Assembly: GCA_030640485.1 (NCBI GenBank) | Contig: DAOWJG010000134.1 | Location: 1 to 6,370, forward strand | DNA: 6,370 nucleotides | Reading direction: 5' to 3' | Source: Dehalococcoidales bacterium | GTDB lineage: Bacteria > Chloroflexota > Dehalococcoidia > Dehalococcoidales > UBA5760 | In this document: positions 1 through 5,309 of the stretch, piece by piece | Position numbering within the stretch: position 1 is the first letter of the stretch | Layout: every line of letters begins with the position of its first letter | The notes under the pieces: generated by a model | What the model was told of the DNA's origin: nothing | Seen by the model: only the letters and a program-made list of their open reading frames with translations | Databases searched by the model: none | Program-made: the position numbers and the translations under genes

Positions 1-44
1 GTATCTAACCCTCCGCTGTAGGCCAAGACTACTTTGTCTGACAT
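1..44 (-). CDS. argG: Argininosuccinate synthase, N-terminal fragment (cut by window edge)
   Basis: Only 14 full codons lie in the window. They read MSDKVVLAYSGGLD, and the next codon begins AC, consistent with Thr. This is the N-terminal P-loop of the N-type ATP pyrophosphatase fold (AYSGGLDT), the signature start of argininosuccinate synthase, which joins citrulline and aspartate using ATP in the cytoplasm. The ATG (44-42) is preceded by a GGGAGG ribosome site (56-51) with 6 nt spacing, so the start is secure. The gap to the preceding hydrolase is only 30 nt and shows no terminator, so argG is probably co-transcribed with the upstream arg genes. The SGGLDT motif also occurs in a few related ATP pyrophosphatases, but the MSDKVVLAYSGGLD context and the arg neighbours make ArgG by far the best call. 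Confidence 0.93.
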   Translation of the reverse strand, partial: MSDKVVLAYSGGLD

Positions 45-74
45 GATAAACCTCCCGCAAGATAGATAGCTAGC

Positions 75-938
75 CTAATTAGACCCAAAGAATTCTATCA
101 CCGCTTCATTGAATCCCCCGGCCTTTTCTATATGGGGGCAGTGACCGCACCTACTGAACACCTCCAACCTGGCCTTAGGAATAAGTCGCCCGGCATTTTG
201 AGAAAGTTTAACGGGATGGATATTATCCTGCGCGCAGTGGATAAGTAAGGTGGGTGATTTAATCAGGTGTAACCTATCTACCATAACCGCCTCAGGCTTC
301 AAACCATCAGCATCCACCCAATTGTGCATGATGCTTAACATCACTCGCCTCGCTTCGGGCATTTGCATGAATAGGTAACTCCGGCCAACTATCTCCCGGG
401 CAACGAAGTCTGGGCTGTAGAATTCCATATTCACTCTCTGCTCCAGGGCAGTCTTGGCTGCTGACTCCCTCTTGTCGGCCTCAGCTAAAACTGGAACGCT
501 GCACAGCTTATGAAGCAAGGTTACATCGTTACTCAAACCGAAACTAGATTCCAGGATAAGCCTGTCAACCTTCTCCGGAAAGCTGGTGGCTAAACTGATG
601 CCAATCGCTCCCCCGAAAGAATGTCCGATTACATTAGCGTGGTCAATCCCCAGGGCCTGCATGAAGCTGACGGTAAATTCAGTAAAGAAGGAAATGCTGT
701 AGTCAAGATAGGGTTTATCCGATAGCCCATGCCCCGGTAAGTCCATAGCGTATACCCGGTAATATTCACCCAGGGGACGTAAATTAAAGTCCCAGGTCTC
801 CAAGAATTCACAAAAGCCGTGGAGTAGCAGAAGAGGGAAGCCAGTGCCCCTCACTGCATAGCGGATATTCATGCCATTCACCGTGACATACTTCTCATAT
901 CCATACTCCATGAGGTCTTCTAATTCGTTAAACTGCAT
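75..938 (-). CDS. Alpha/beta hydrolase fold protein within the arg operon
   Basis: This is a 287-residue cytoplasmic serine hydrolase of the alpha/beta fold, with no signal peptide or membrane segment. An HGF oxyanion-type motif lies at residues 40-42 and the DLPGHGLSDKP motif at 66-76. The nucleophile elbow GHSFGG (105-110) gives Ser107, the likely acid is Asp238 in HCAQDN, and the likely base is His266 in CGHCPHIE. A helical cap of about 100 residues separates Ser107 from Asp238. The triad is complete, so the enzyme should be active, but the fold covers esterases, C-C hydrolases, haloperoxidases and others, and the substrate cannot be read from the sequence. An AAGGGGAG ribosome site lies 9 nt before the ATG. 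The gene lies 30 nt before argG and 140 nt after argD, in the same direction. The first stretch of that 140-nt gap holds a decayed copy of a similar gene's 3' end. Confidence 0.9.
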   Translation of the reverse strand: MQFNELEDLMEYGYEKYVTVNGMNIRYAVRGTGFPLLLLHGFCEFLETWDFNLRPLGEYYRVYAMDLPGHGLSDKPYLDYSISFFTEFTVSFMQALGIDHANVIGHSFGGAIGISLATSFPEKVDRLILESSFGLSNDVTLLHKLCSVPVLAEADKRESAAKTALEQRVNMEFYSPDFVAREIVGRSYLFMQMPEARRVMLSIMHNWVDADGLKPEAVMVDRLHLIKSPTLLIHCAQDNIHPVKLSQNAGRLIPKARLEVFSRCGHCPHIEKAGGFNEAVIEFFGSN

Positions 939-989
939 GCCTGGGTTCTCCCCTTATAGCTCATACCACCAAATGATGCATAAATAGAC

Positions 990-1088
990 TTAACTGGCCT
1001 CCAGAAATGCCCTTACTGCTTCATTAAACTCGATGACCCTCTCTATATGCGGGCAGCGACCACCCTGGTCAAATATCTTTACTCTAGC
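990..1088 (-). pseudogene. Relic of the 3' end of a second alpha/beta hydrolase gene
   Basis: Read on the minus strand, 32 codons plus a TAA stop align without gaps to residues 256-287 and the stop of the intact hydrolase at 75-938. I count 15 of 32 residues identical by eye. Shared blocks include CPHIE and FNEAV, and the first residues read ARVKIF against ARLEVF. The catalytic His of the intact copy (CGHCPHIE) is Arg here (GGRCPHIE), a CAC to CGC change in the aligned DNA. Nothing upstream in this frame is recognisable hydrolase: a TGA lies at 1115-1113 inside argD. The relic's first codons overlap argD's last codons and stop in a different frame. It has no start codon or ribosome site of its own, so it should not be translated. 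The simplest reading is a deletion within an ancestral tandem hydrolase pair, leaving only the tail fused to argD. Confidence 0.82.
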
Positions 1089-2254
1089 GATTTGTCCAGA
1101 ATATCCAGGGCTTCATCAACCTCCCCATTACTAATAATTAGCGGCGGCATAAAACGCAGAGCATTGGGTTTCAGCCGATTAACCAGTAAGCCCCTATCAA
1201 GACAGGCCGCTACTACCGACGAGGCAATATCACGGCTAAACTCCATGGCCATTAGTAGCCCACGCCCCCGTACATCGGTAACAAACTGGAACTTCTGCTT
1301 CAAGCTTTCTAGTCCAGAAGCCAGATGCTCTCCCACCCTCTGGGCATTCCCGGCAATATCATTTTCAATAATAAACTTTAACGTAGCATAACCAGCGGCA
1401 CAGGCCACCGGATTACCACCGAAGGTAGAGCCGTGCTCCCCGGGGGTAAATACCGAGGCTCTATCCTTAGCCAAGATGGCGCCCACCGGTAAGCCACTGG
1501 CTAAACCTTTAGCCAAGGTCATTATATCAGGTTCAGCCCCATACTGCTCATAGGCAAAGAGGGTGCCGGTTCGCCCCAGCCCAGTTTGGATTTCATCCAG
1601 AATAAGTAGTATCCCCTTCTCATTACACCAGTCTCGCACCGCTGCTAAATAACCCTCGCCAGGCAGATTGACCCCACCCTCACCCTGCAACGGTTCCAAC
1701 ATCACCGCACAGGTTTTGTGAGTGGTAGCTGCCTTTATTGCCTCAACATCATTATATACCACACTCACAAAACCAACCGGTAACGGGGTATACGGCTTCT
1801 GAAATTTAGCCTGTCCCGTAGCCGCTACCATGGCTAGAGTACGACCGTGGAAAGAAGCATAAGTGGTAATAATTTCATAGGCTCCATCGAGATGGAGTTT
1901 CCCGTAGCGTCGGGCTAGTTTCACGGCTCCTTCATTGGCTTCAGCCCCACTGTTACCGAAAAAGACCCTGTCCAAACAGCTATTTTGAACCAAAAGCTCA
2001 GCCAACTGGATTTGGGGGATGGTATAGAACTGGTTTGAGGTATGAATGAGTGTCTTTACCTGCTCGGTTACCGCCTGAACCACCACTGGATGACAGTGCC
2101 CCAGGCTGTCAACTGCCCAGCCACCCACAAAATCCAGGTATTGCCGACCAGCCTCATCCCATACCCTTGCCCCCTGCCCTCTAACCAGGGTGATGGGGGT
2201 ACGCTCTACCGTCTGCATAAAATATTTGTGTTCTAGCTCCTGCCAGTGACTCAT
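1079..2254 (-). CDS. argD: Acetylornithine aminotransferase
   Basis: This class III PLP aminotransferase converts N-acetylglutamate 5-semialdehyde and glutamate to N-acetylornithine and 2-oxoglutarate, and may also serve succinyl-diaminopimelate synthesis. From the ATG at 2254 the protein has 391 residues, normal for ArgD. Motifs in order are the PLP-phosphate loop GNSGAEAN (100-107), SFHGRT (134-139), EPLQGEGG (187-194), LDEIQTGLGRTG with Asp220 for the pyridine nitrogen, the Schiff-base Lys249 in LAKGLASG, and HGSTFGGNP (274-282). An upstream in-frame GTG (2260-2258) would add two residues, but it lies inside the AGGGAG ribosome site that is correctly spaced (5 nt) for the ATG, so I prefer the ATG. 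The gap from argB is about 105 nt. The last codons and stop overlap the out-of-frame hydrolase relic. GABA or ornithine aminotransferase is a less likely alternative, given the arg neighbours. Confidence 0.95.
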   Translation of the reverse strand: MSHWQELEHKYFMQTVERTPITLVRGQGARVWDEAGRQYLDFVGGWAVDSLGHCHPVVVQAVTEQVKTLIHTSNQFYTIPQIQLAELLVQNSCLDRVFFGNSGAEANEGAVKLARRYGKLHLDGAYEIITTYASFHGRTLAMVAATGQAKFQKPYTPLPVGFVSVVYNDVEAIKAATTHKTCAVMLEPLQGEGGVNLPGEGYLAAVRDWCNEKGILLILDEIQTGLGRTGTLFAYEQYGAEPDIMTLAKGLASGLPVGAILAKDRASVFTPGEHGSTFGGNPVACAAGYATLKFIIENDIAGNAQRVGEHLASGLESLKQKFQFVTDVRGRGLLMAMEFSRDIASSVVAACLDRGLLVNRLKPNALRFMPPLIISNGEVDEALDILDKSLE

Positions 2255-2259
2255 TTTCA

Positions 2260-2265
2260 CTCCCT
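2260..2265 (-). promoter_or_regulatory. argD ribosome binding site that decides the start
   Basis: On the minus strand the bases AGGGAG precede TGAAA and then ATG. The 5-nt spacing suits the ATG at 2254-2252. The alternative GTG start at 2260-2258 shares a base with the site and so could not use it. Confidence 0.7.
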
Positions 2266-2331
2266 ATTATAAGATTGCTTATCAACCTCACTCTATTTAC
2301 TCCCATCTTTTGAAGAGACGGGTAAAGTTTG

Positions 2332-2349
2332 AGAGGATAAAGCTCCTCT
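2332..2349. repeat. Short inverted repeat in the argB-argD gap
   Basis: AGAGGA and TCCTCT flank the 6-nt spacer TAAAGC, making a perfect 6-bp stem about 10 nt past the argB stop. There is no T tract on either strand, so it is a poor terminator candidate. It could act as a processing or stabilising hairpin between argB and argD, or be chance. The rest of the gap shows only the argD ribosome site and a TATAAT string at 2271-2266. Confidence 0.3.
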
Positions 2350-2359
2350 GCGGCTCTTG

Positions 2360-3145
2360 CTAAATACCCTTTATCGTCGTGCCGACACCAGTCCCTTCAA
2401 TCTCCCTAAGCAGGGCATGTGGCTGCCGCCCATCTATAATGCGCGTCACCGAGGTATAAGGCAAAGCCCCGAGGCAGGCTTTAATCTTGGGAATCATTCC
2501 TCCCGAAACTGTACCTGAAGCTATCAATGCTTCGGCTTCACTGGATAACAACTCAGGTATCAACTTGCCTGACTGGTCCCAGATACCAGCAACATCGGTC
2601 AAGAAGATGAGCCTTTCCGCTTTAGTAGCCGCCGCAATTTCAGCAGCCACGGTATCACCGTTAACATTAAGCATCAGTGGTGCCCCATCCGGTCTATCAA
2701 ATGAATGCATACTCAGTGGAGCCACCACTGGAATGTAGCCTGACTGTAACAGAGTCTCCAAAAGCGCCGTGTTCACCTTAACTATGCGGGCAACATAGCC
2801 CATCTCTTCATCCCTAATCTTACCCTGTATCAGGTTTCCGTCAATACCGGTAATACCGACTGCCTGCCCTCCCCGGCCATTAATAGCCGCCACAATCTCC
2901 TTGTTGACCAAGCCACCAAGCACGGCGGCCACCATCTCAAGCGCAGCGGCATCGGTTACTCGCTCGCCACGGACAAACCTGGTAGGAATCCCTTGCCGCG
3001 ATAGCCATTCGGTTACTACTTTAGCCCCACCATGCACGATAATCAATGAATTACCCTGCTGCTGAAGCCTAACTGCATCCTCAATCGCGGTATCATGACT
3101 GCCTAAAGTAGCCCCACCGAGCTTGATAACGATAACCCTGTTCAA
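2360..3145 (-). CDS. argB: Acetylglutamate kinase (TTG start)
   Basis: This amino-acid-kinase-fold enzyme phosphorylates N-acetylglutamate with ATP in the second step of arginine synthesis. It has 261 residues, close to the short E. coli type. Landmarks are KLGG with the phosphate-binding Lys8, VHGGAK (37-42) in place of the usual VHGGG, RFVRGERVTD (56-65) with the substrate-binding Arg62, the NVNGD motif (160-164), FLTDVAGI with Asp184, and SGGMIPK with Lys220. The start is TTG (3145-3143). No ATG fits the N terminus, an AAGGGGG ribosome site (3158-3152) lies 6 nt upstream, and an in-frame TAG (3151-3149) lies two codons before. That stop rules out the N-terminal helix found in arginine-inhibited hexameric kinases. 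The gene follows argJ by 27 nt, so the two are almost certainly co-transcribed. A LysW-type kinase is unlikely because this RVTD loop is of the ArgB type. Confidence 0.94.
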   Translation of the reverse strand: MNRVIVIKLGGATLGSHDTAIEDAVRLQQQGNSLIIVHGGAKVVTEWLSRQGIPTRFVRGERVTDAAALEMVAAVLGGLVNKEIVAAINGRGGQAVGITGIDGNLIQGKIRDEEMGYVARIVKVNTALLETLLQSGYIPVVAPLSMHSFDRPDGAPLMLNVNGDTVAAEIAAATKAERLIFLTDVAGIWDQSGKLIPELLSSEAEALIASGTVSGGMIPKIKACLGALPYTSVTRIIDGRQPHALLREIEGTGVGTTIKGI

Positions 3146-3172
3146 TCCCTACCCCCTTCCTATAAAGTCTCG

Positions 3173-4390
3173 TCAGGTTGTATACTTGCTATTAATGGTT
3201 ACATATTCCCTAGAGAGGTCGCAACCCCAAGCAGTAGCCGTAGCCGTACCCAGATTAAGCTCCAGGCGCACCGGCACTTCACTACTGTCCAGCACCCTTA
3301 CCACTTCTCCCCGATTGAAAGATACTGGACAGCCAGCTTTTACCAGGCAGATATTACCAATATAGAGGCCAGTCTTTGACTCCACCACCTCTACCCCACT
3401 CCGTCCCACCGCAGCTAAAATCCGCCCCCAATTTGGGTCGCTACCGTGCACCGCTGTCTTCACCAGAGGTGAACTCACTATTGTCCTGGCTGCTAGCCTG
3501 GCTTCCTCAATGCTGGATGCCCCCCTAACCGTAACCTCAATGAGCTTAGTTGCCCCCTCGCCATCGCGGGCAATACCCTTAGCCAGATAGATACAGAGCT
3601 TGCTGAGAGCCTGTTGAAAGGTATCGGCTGACCTACTGCCCTCTGAAATGAGCCTACTACCAGCTAACCCGTTAGCCATTATCAGCACCATATCATTAGG
3701 ACTGGTATCCCCATCAATGGATACCATATTAAAAGAAACAGCCACCGCTTTTTGAAGCGAGAGCCTGAGAAAGCCTATGTCCACAGCAGCGTCAGTAGTC
3801 AAGAAGCAAAGCAGGGTTGCCAGATCAGGGTGAATCATCCCCGAGCCCTTGGCGATACCACCAATGCTAAACTCACTCTCTCCCGCATTGATAGCCACTG
3901 CCCCCTCCTTGGGAACCGTGTCCGTAGTCATTATTGCCCTCGCCAGCTCATGACCGCCGTTCCTAGATACCGCAATCTGCCCGATACCCGTTTCTATAAG
4001 CTCCATCGGCAAGCGCTTTCCAATCACTCCGGTACTAGCTACCAGAACAGCCTCTGGCGACACCCCAATGCTTTGAGCCGCCAAATCTGCCATCTTGACA
4101 GCGTCGTTAAGCCCTGGCTCACCAACTGAGGCATTAGCGCAGCCACTATTTACCACCATCGCCATCACTCCCTCCGATGGCAGACGCCGCCGGGACAGAA
4201 CTACCGGAGCCGCCTTAATCCGGTTGGTAGTAAATAGACCCGCCGCCGCACAGGGTGCTTCCGACAAAAGAATGCCAAGGTCAAGGACGCTGTCTGTCCT
4301 TTTCTTTATTCCGGCATACGTCGCCCCTGCCTGAAACCCCTTTGGAGAAGTAACCGTCCCCGAGGCAATAAAAGAAATCTCAGCTTCCAT
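3173..4390 (-). CDS. argJ: Bifunctional glutamate N-acetyltransferase/ornithine acetyltransferase
   Basis: ArgJ moves the acetyl group from N-acetylornithine to glutamate, closing the acetyl cycle; many family members also use acetyl-CoA directly. The 405-residue length is normal. The proenzyme cuts itself before a Thr in the motif KGSGMIxPNMATML. Here the motif reads KGSGMIHPDLATLL (181-194), giving Thr192 as the new N-terminal nucleophile and roughly 191- and 214-residue chains. The STGVIGK stretch (119-125) carries the expected Thr-Gly oxyanion pair (Thr120-Gly121). HGSDPNWGRI (315-324) and the C-terminal YVTINSKYTT also match the family. No Shine-Dalgarno sequence precedes the ATG. A promoter-like sequence lies so close that the transcript should start about 3 nt before it, suggesting leaderless translation. 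ArgJ heads the arg operon in this window, with argB 27 nt downstream. Strict mono- versus bifunctionality cannot be read from the sequence. Confidence 0.96.
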   Translation of the reverse strand: MEAEISFIASGTVTSPKGFQAGATYAGIKKRTDSVLDLGILLSEAPCAAAGLFTTNRIKAAPVVLSRRRLPSEGVMAMVVNSGCANASVGEPGLNDAVKMADLAAQSIGVSPEAVLVASTGVIGKRLPMELIETGIGQIAVSRNGGHELARAIMTTDTVPKEGAVAINAGESEFSIGGIAKGSGMIHPDLATLLCFLTTDAAVDIGFLRLSLQKAVAVSFNMVSIDGDTSPNDMVLIMANGLAGSRLISEGSRSADTFQQALSKLCIYLAKGIARDGEGATKLIEVTVRGASSIEEARLAARTIVSSPLVKTAVHGSDPNWGRILAAVGRSGVEVVESKTGLYIGNICLVKAGCPVSFNRGEVVRVLDSSEVPVRLELNLGTATATAWGCDLSREYVTINSKYTT

Positions 4391-4392
4391 TA

Positions 4393-4428
4393 TGAATAAA
4401 ATATACCATAGTCGCCCTCGCTAAACAA
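4393..4428 (-). promoter_or_regulatory. Predicted argJ promoter giving a leaderless transcript
   Basis: On the minus strand a -35-like TTGTTT (4428-4423), a 17-nt spacer and a -10-like TATATT (4405-4400) form a sigma-70-type promoter. TGG directly before the -10 makes it an extended -10 element. The expected start is near A4393, only 3 nt before the argJ ATG. No ribosome site lies in the 30 nt before the ATG, which agrees with a leaderless mRNA. This is a prediction by eye. Confidence 0.6.
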
Positions 4429-4479
4429 TGATTCTAGCACTGACTTCAAAGGTATAGTCAGTTGATAAACTCTACACCA

Positions 4480-4489
4480 ACTTCGAAGT
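4480..4489. repeat. 10-bp palindrome in the divergent gap, possible operator
   Basis: ACTTCGAAGT is a perfect 10-bp palindrome, and a similar 9-mer, ACTTCAAAG, lies at 4443-4451. Both are upstream of the argJ promoter and could bind a regulator, but neither matches the ArgR box consensus I know. The rest of the 295-nt gap (4391-4685) shows only the two promoters and short chance ORFs. Confidence 0.2.
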
Positions 4490-4616
4490 CGTTATATTTA
4501 GGCGACATATCTTATGTTAACTCCAAAACGGCTTGTCTTTAGCTTTTATCATCCCTCTTGAGGATAACTTCTGGAGTGGGGCTACATTCTCTACTAAACA
4601 CTTCCGTTTCGCCGGT

Positions 4617-4653
4617 ATGACAAAGTTCTCCTGCCAGTGGTAGAATACGTAAA
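4617..4653 (+). promoter_or_regulatory. Predicted promoter for the pyruvate-kinase-C-like gene
   Basis: ATGACA (4617-4622) is a five-of-six match to the -35 consensus. TAGAAT (4641-4646) is a five-of-six -10, preceded by TGG as an extended -10 element, with an 18-nt spacer. The start would lie near 4653, giving a leader of about 33 nt that contains the AGGGGG ribosome site at 4668-4673. Confidence 0.5.
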
Positions 4654-4685
4654 TAACCAGCTACATAAGGGGGTTGAAACCAAAA

Positions 4686-5249
4686 ATGGAACTCAAAACT
4701 GTCTATTTTAAGCATCCCGGCAGTGAAACTACCGAAGCCACGCTCCGCATTGCCAGTCACCGTGCCGAAGAACTGAGTATTAAGAACATACTAGTAGCCT
4801 CCACAACCGGTGATACCGCCGTCAGGGCTATGGATGTCCTTCAAGGACTAAGGGTTATTGTGATCACCCACGTTACCGGCATGCGCGAACCTAACATTCA
4901 GGAATTCACGGAAAAGAACCGGCAAATAGTGGAAAGTAAGGGGGGTATCATACTGACCACGGCTCACGCCTTTAGCGGGCTGAGTGCCGCTATGCGCAAC
5001 AAATATAACACCTATGTCCTGGGAATGATAATTGCCGATACCCTGCGAATGTTTGGTCAGGGAGTAAAGGTTACCTGTGAGATAGCGTTGATGGCGGCTG
5101 ATAGTGGGCTGGTACGCACTGATGAGGATATTATCGCTATCGGCGGTACCGGCCACGGCGCCGATACTGCCCTCGTGCTCTGTCCCGTAAACACCCGCAA
5201 CTTTTTTGACCTTAGAGTCAAAGAAATTCTGTGTAGACCCCACTTCTAG
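4686..5249 (+). CDS. Stand-alone pyruvate kinase alpha/beta (C-terminal) domain protein
   Basis: From the ATG this is a 187-residue protein resembling the C-terminal alpha/beta domain of pyruvate kinase, without the catalytic barrel or PEP-site motifs. I place it with the family once called COG1751. Recognisable parts (ATG numbering) are an N-terminal strand-helix segment with HRAEEL, VASTTGDTAVRAMD (about 37-50) corresponding to the pyruvate kinase C-domain phosphate loop, VITHVTG (about 58-64), and a glycine-rich IGGTGHGADTALVL near the end. It cannot be a pyruvate kinase on its own. Its role is unknown; I recall archaeal relatives with solved structures and a bound flavin, but could not check this. 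An upstream TTG at 4674 is possible but abuts the AGGGGG site with no spacing, so the ATG (12-nt spacing) is preferred. The gene diverges from argJ and lies 60 nt before the FAH-family gene. Confidence 0.85.
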   Translation: MELKTVYFKHPGSETTEATLRIASHRAEELSIKNILVASTTGDTAVRAMDVLQGLRVIVITHVTGMREPNIQEFTEKNRQIVESKGGIILTTAHAFSGLSAAMRNKYNTYVLGMIIADTLRMFGQGVKVTCEIALMAADSGLVRTDEDIIAIGGTGHGADTALVLCPVNTRNFFDLRVKEILCRPHF

Positions 5250-5272
5250 GGCTATCACCAATATACTACTTT

Positions 5273-5307
5273 TTGACACTAACAAAGGGGGTTGTAAACT
5301 TAGTTAA
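5273..5307 (+). promoter_or_regulatory. Possible promoter before the FAH-family gene
   Basis: A perfect TTGACA (5273-5278), a 16-nt spacer and TAAACT (5295-5300, four of six) could place a start near 5307, about 3 nt before the ATG. The only purine-rich site, AAAGGGGG (5284-5291), is 18 nt from the ATG, too far for normal use. This promoter is weaker than the argJ one, and read-through from the upstream gene is an alternative. Confidence 0.35.
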
Positions 5308-5309
5308 TC

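Noticed and set aside
1077..1115. ArgD-hydrolase tail fusion through programmed frameshifting
   Set aside because: The relic frame could extend ArgD by about 30 residues, but there is no slippery heptamer near the argD stop, and ArgD is already of normal length.
1047..1391. 114-residue plus-strand ORF across the argD 3' end
   Set aside because: It is antisense to argD and the hydrolase relic, has no recognisable motif, and looks like a reading-frame shadow.
2266..2271. TATAAT on the minus strand as an internal argD promoter
   Set aside because: The hexamer is perfect, but I see no -35 at 16-18 nt and no extended -10. It overlaps the ribosome site region, so the match is probably chance.
4514..4561. 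15-codon plus-strand ORF (MLTPKRLVFSFYHPS) as a leader peptide
   Set aside because: It has no ribosome site, only one Arg codon and no following attenuator structure, and the downstream plus-strand gene is not an arginine gene.
4539..4760. 73-residue minus-strand ORF across the start of the pyruvate-kinase-C-like gene
   Set aside because: It overlaps a well-supported gene and its promoter, shows no family motif, and looks like a chance reading frame.
5205..5222. TTTGAC/GTCAAA inverted repeat at the end of the pyruvate-kinase-C-like gene as a terminator
   Set aside because: The stem is only 6 bp and AT-rich, lies within the coding sequence and lacks a following T tract.
4848..5285. 145-residue minus-strand ORF opposite the pyruvate-kinase-C-like gene
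   Set aside because: It is a shadow of the plus-strand coding sequence, which has the clear family motifs. The reverse frame has none.
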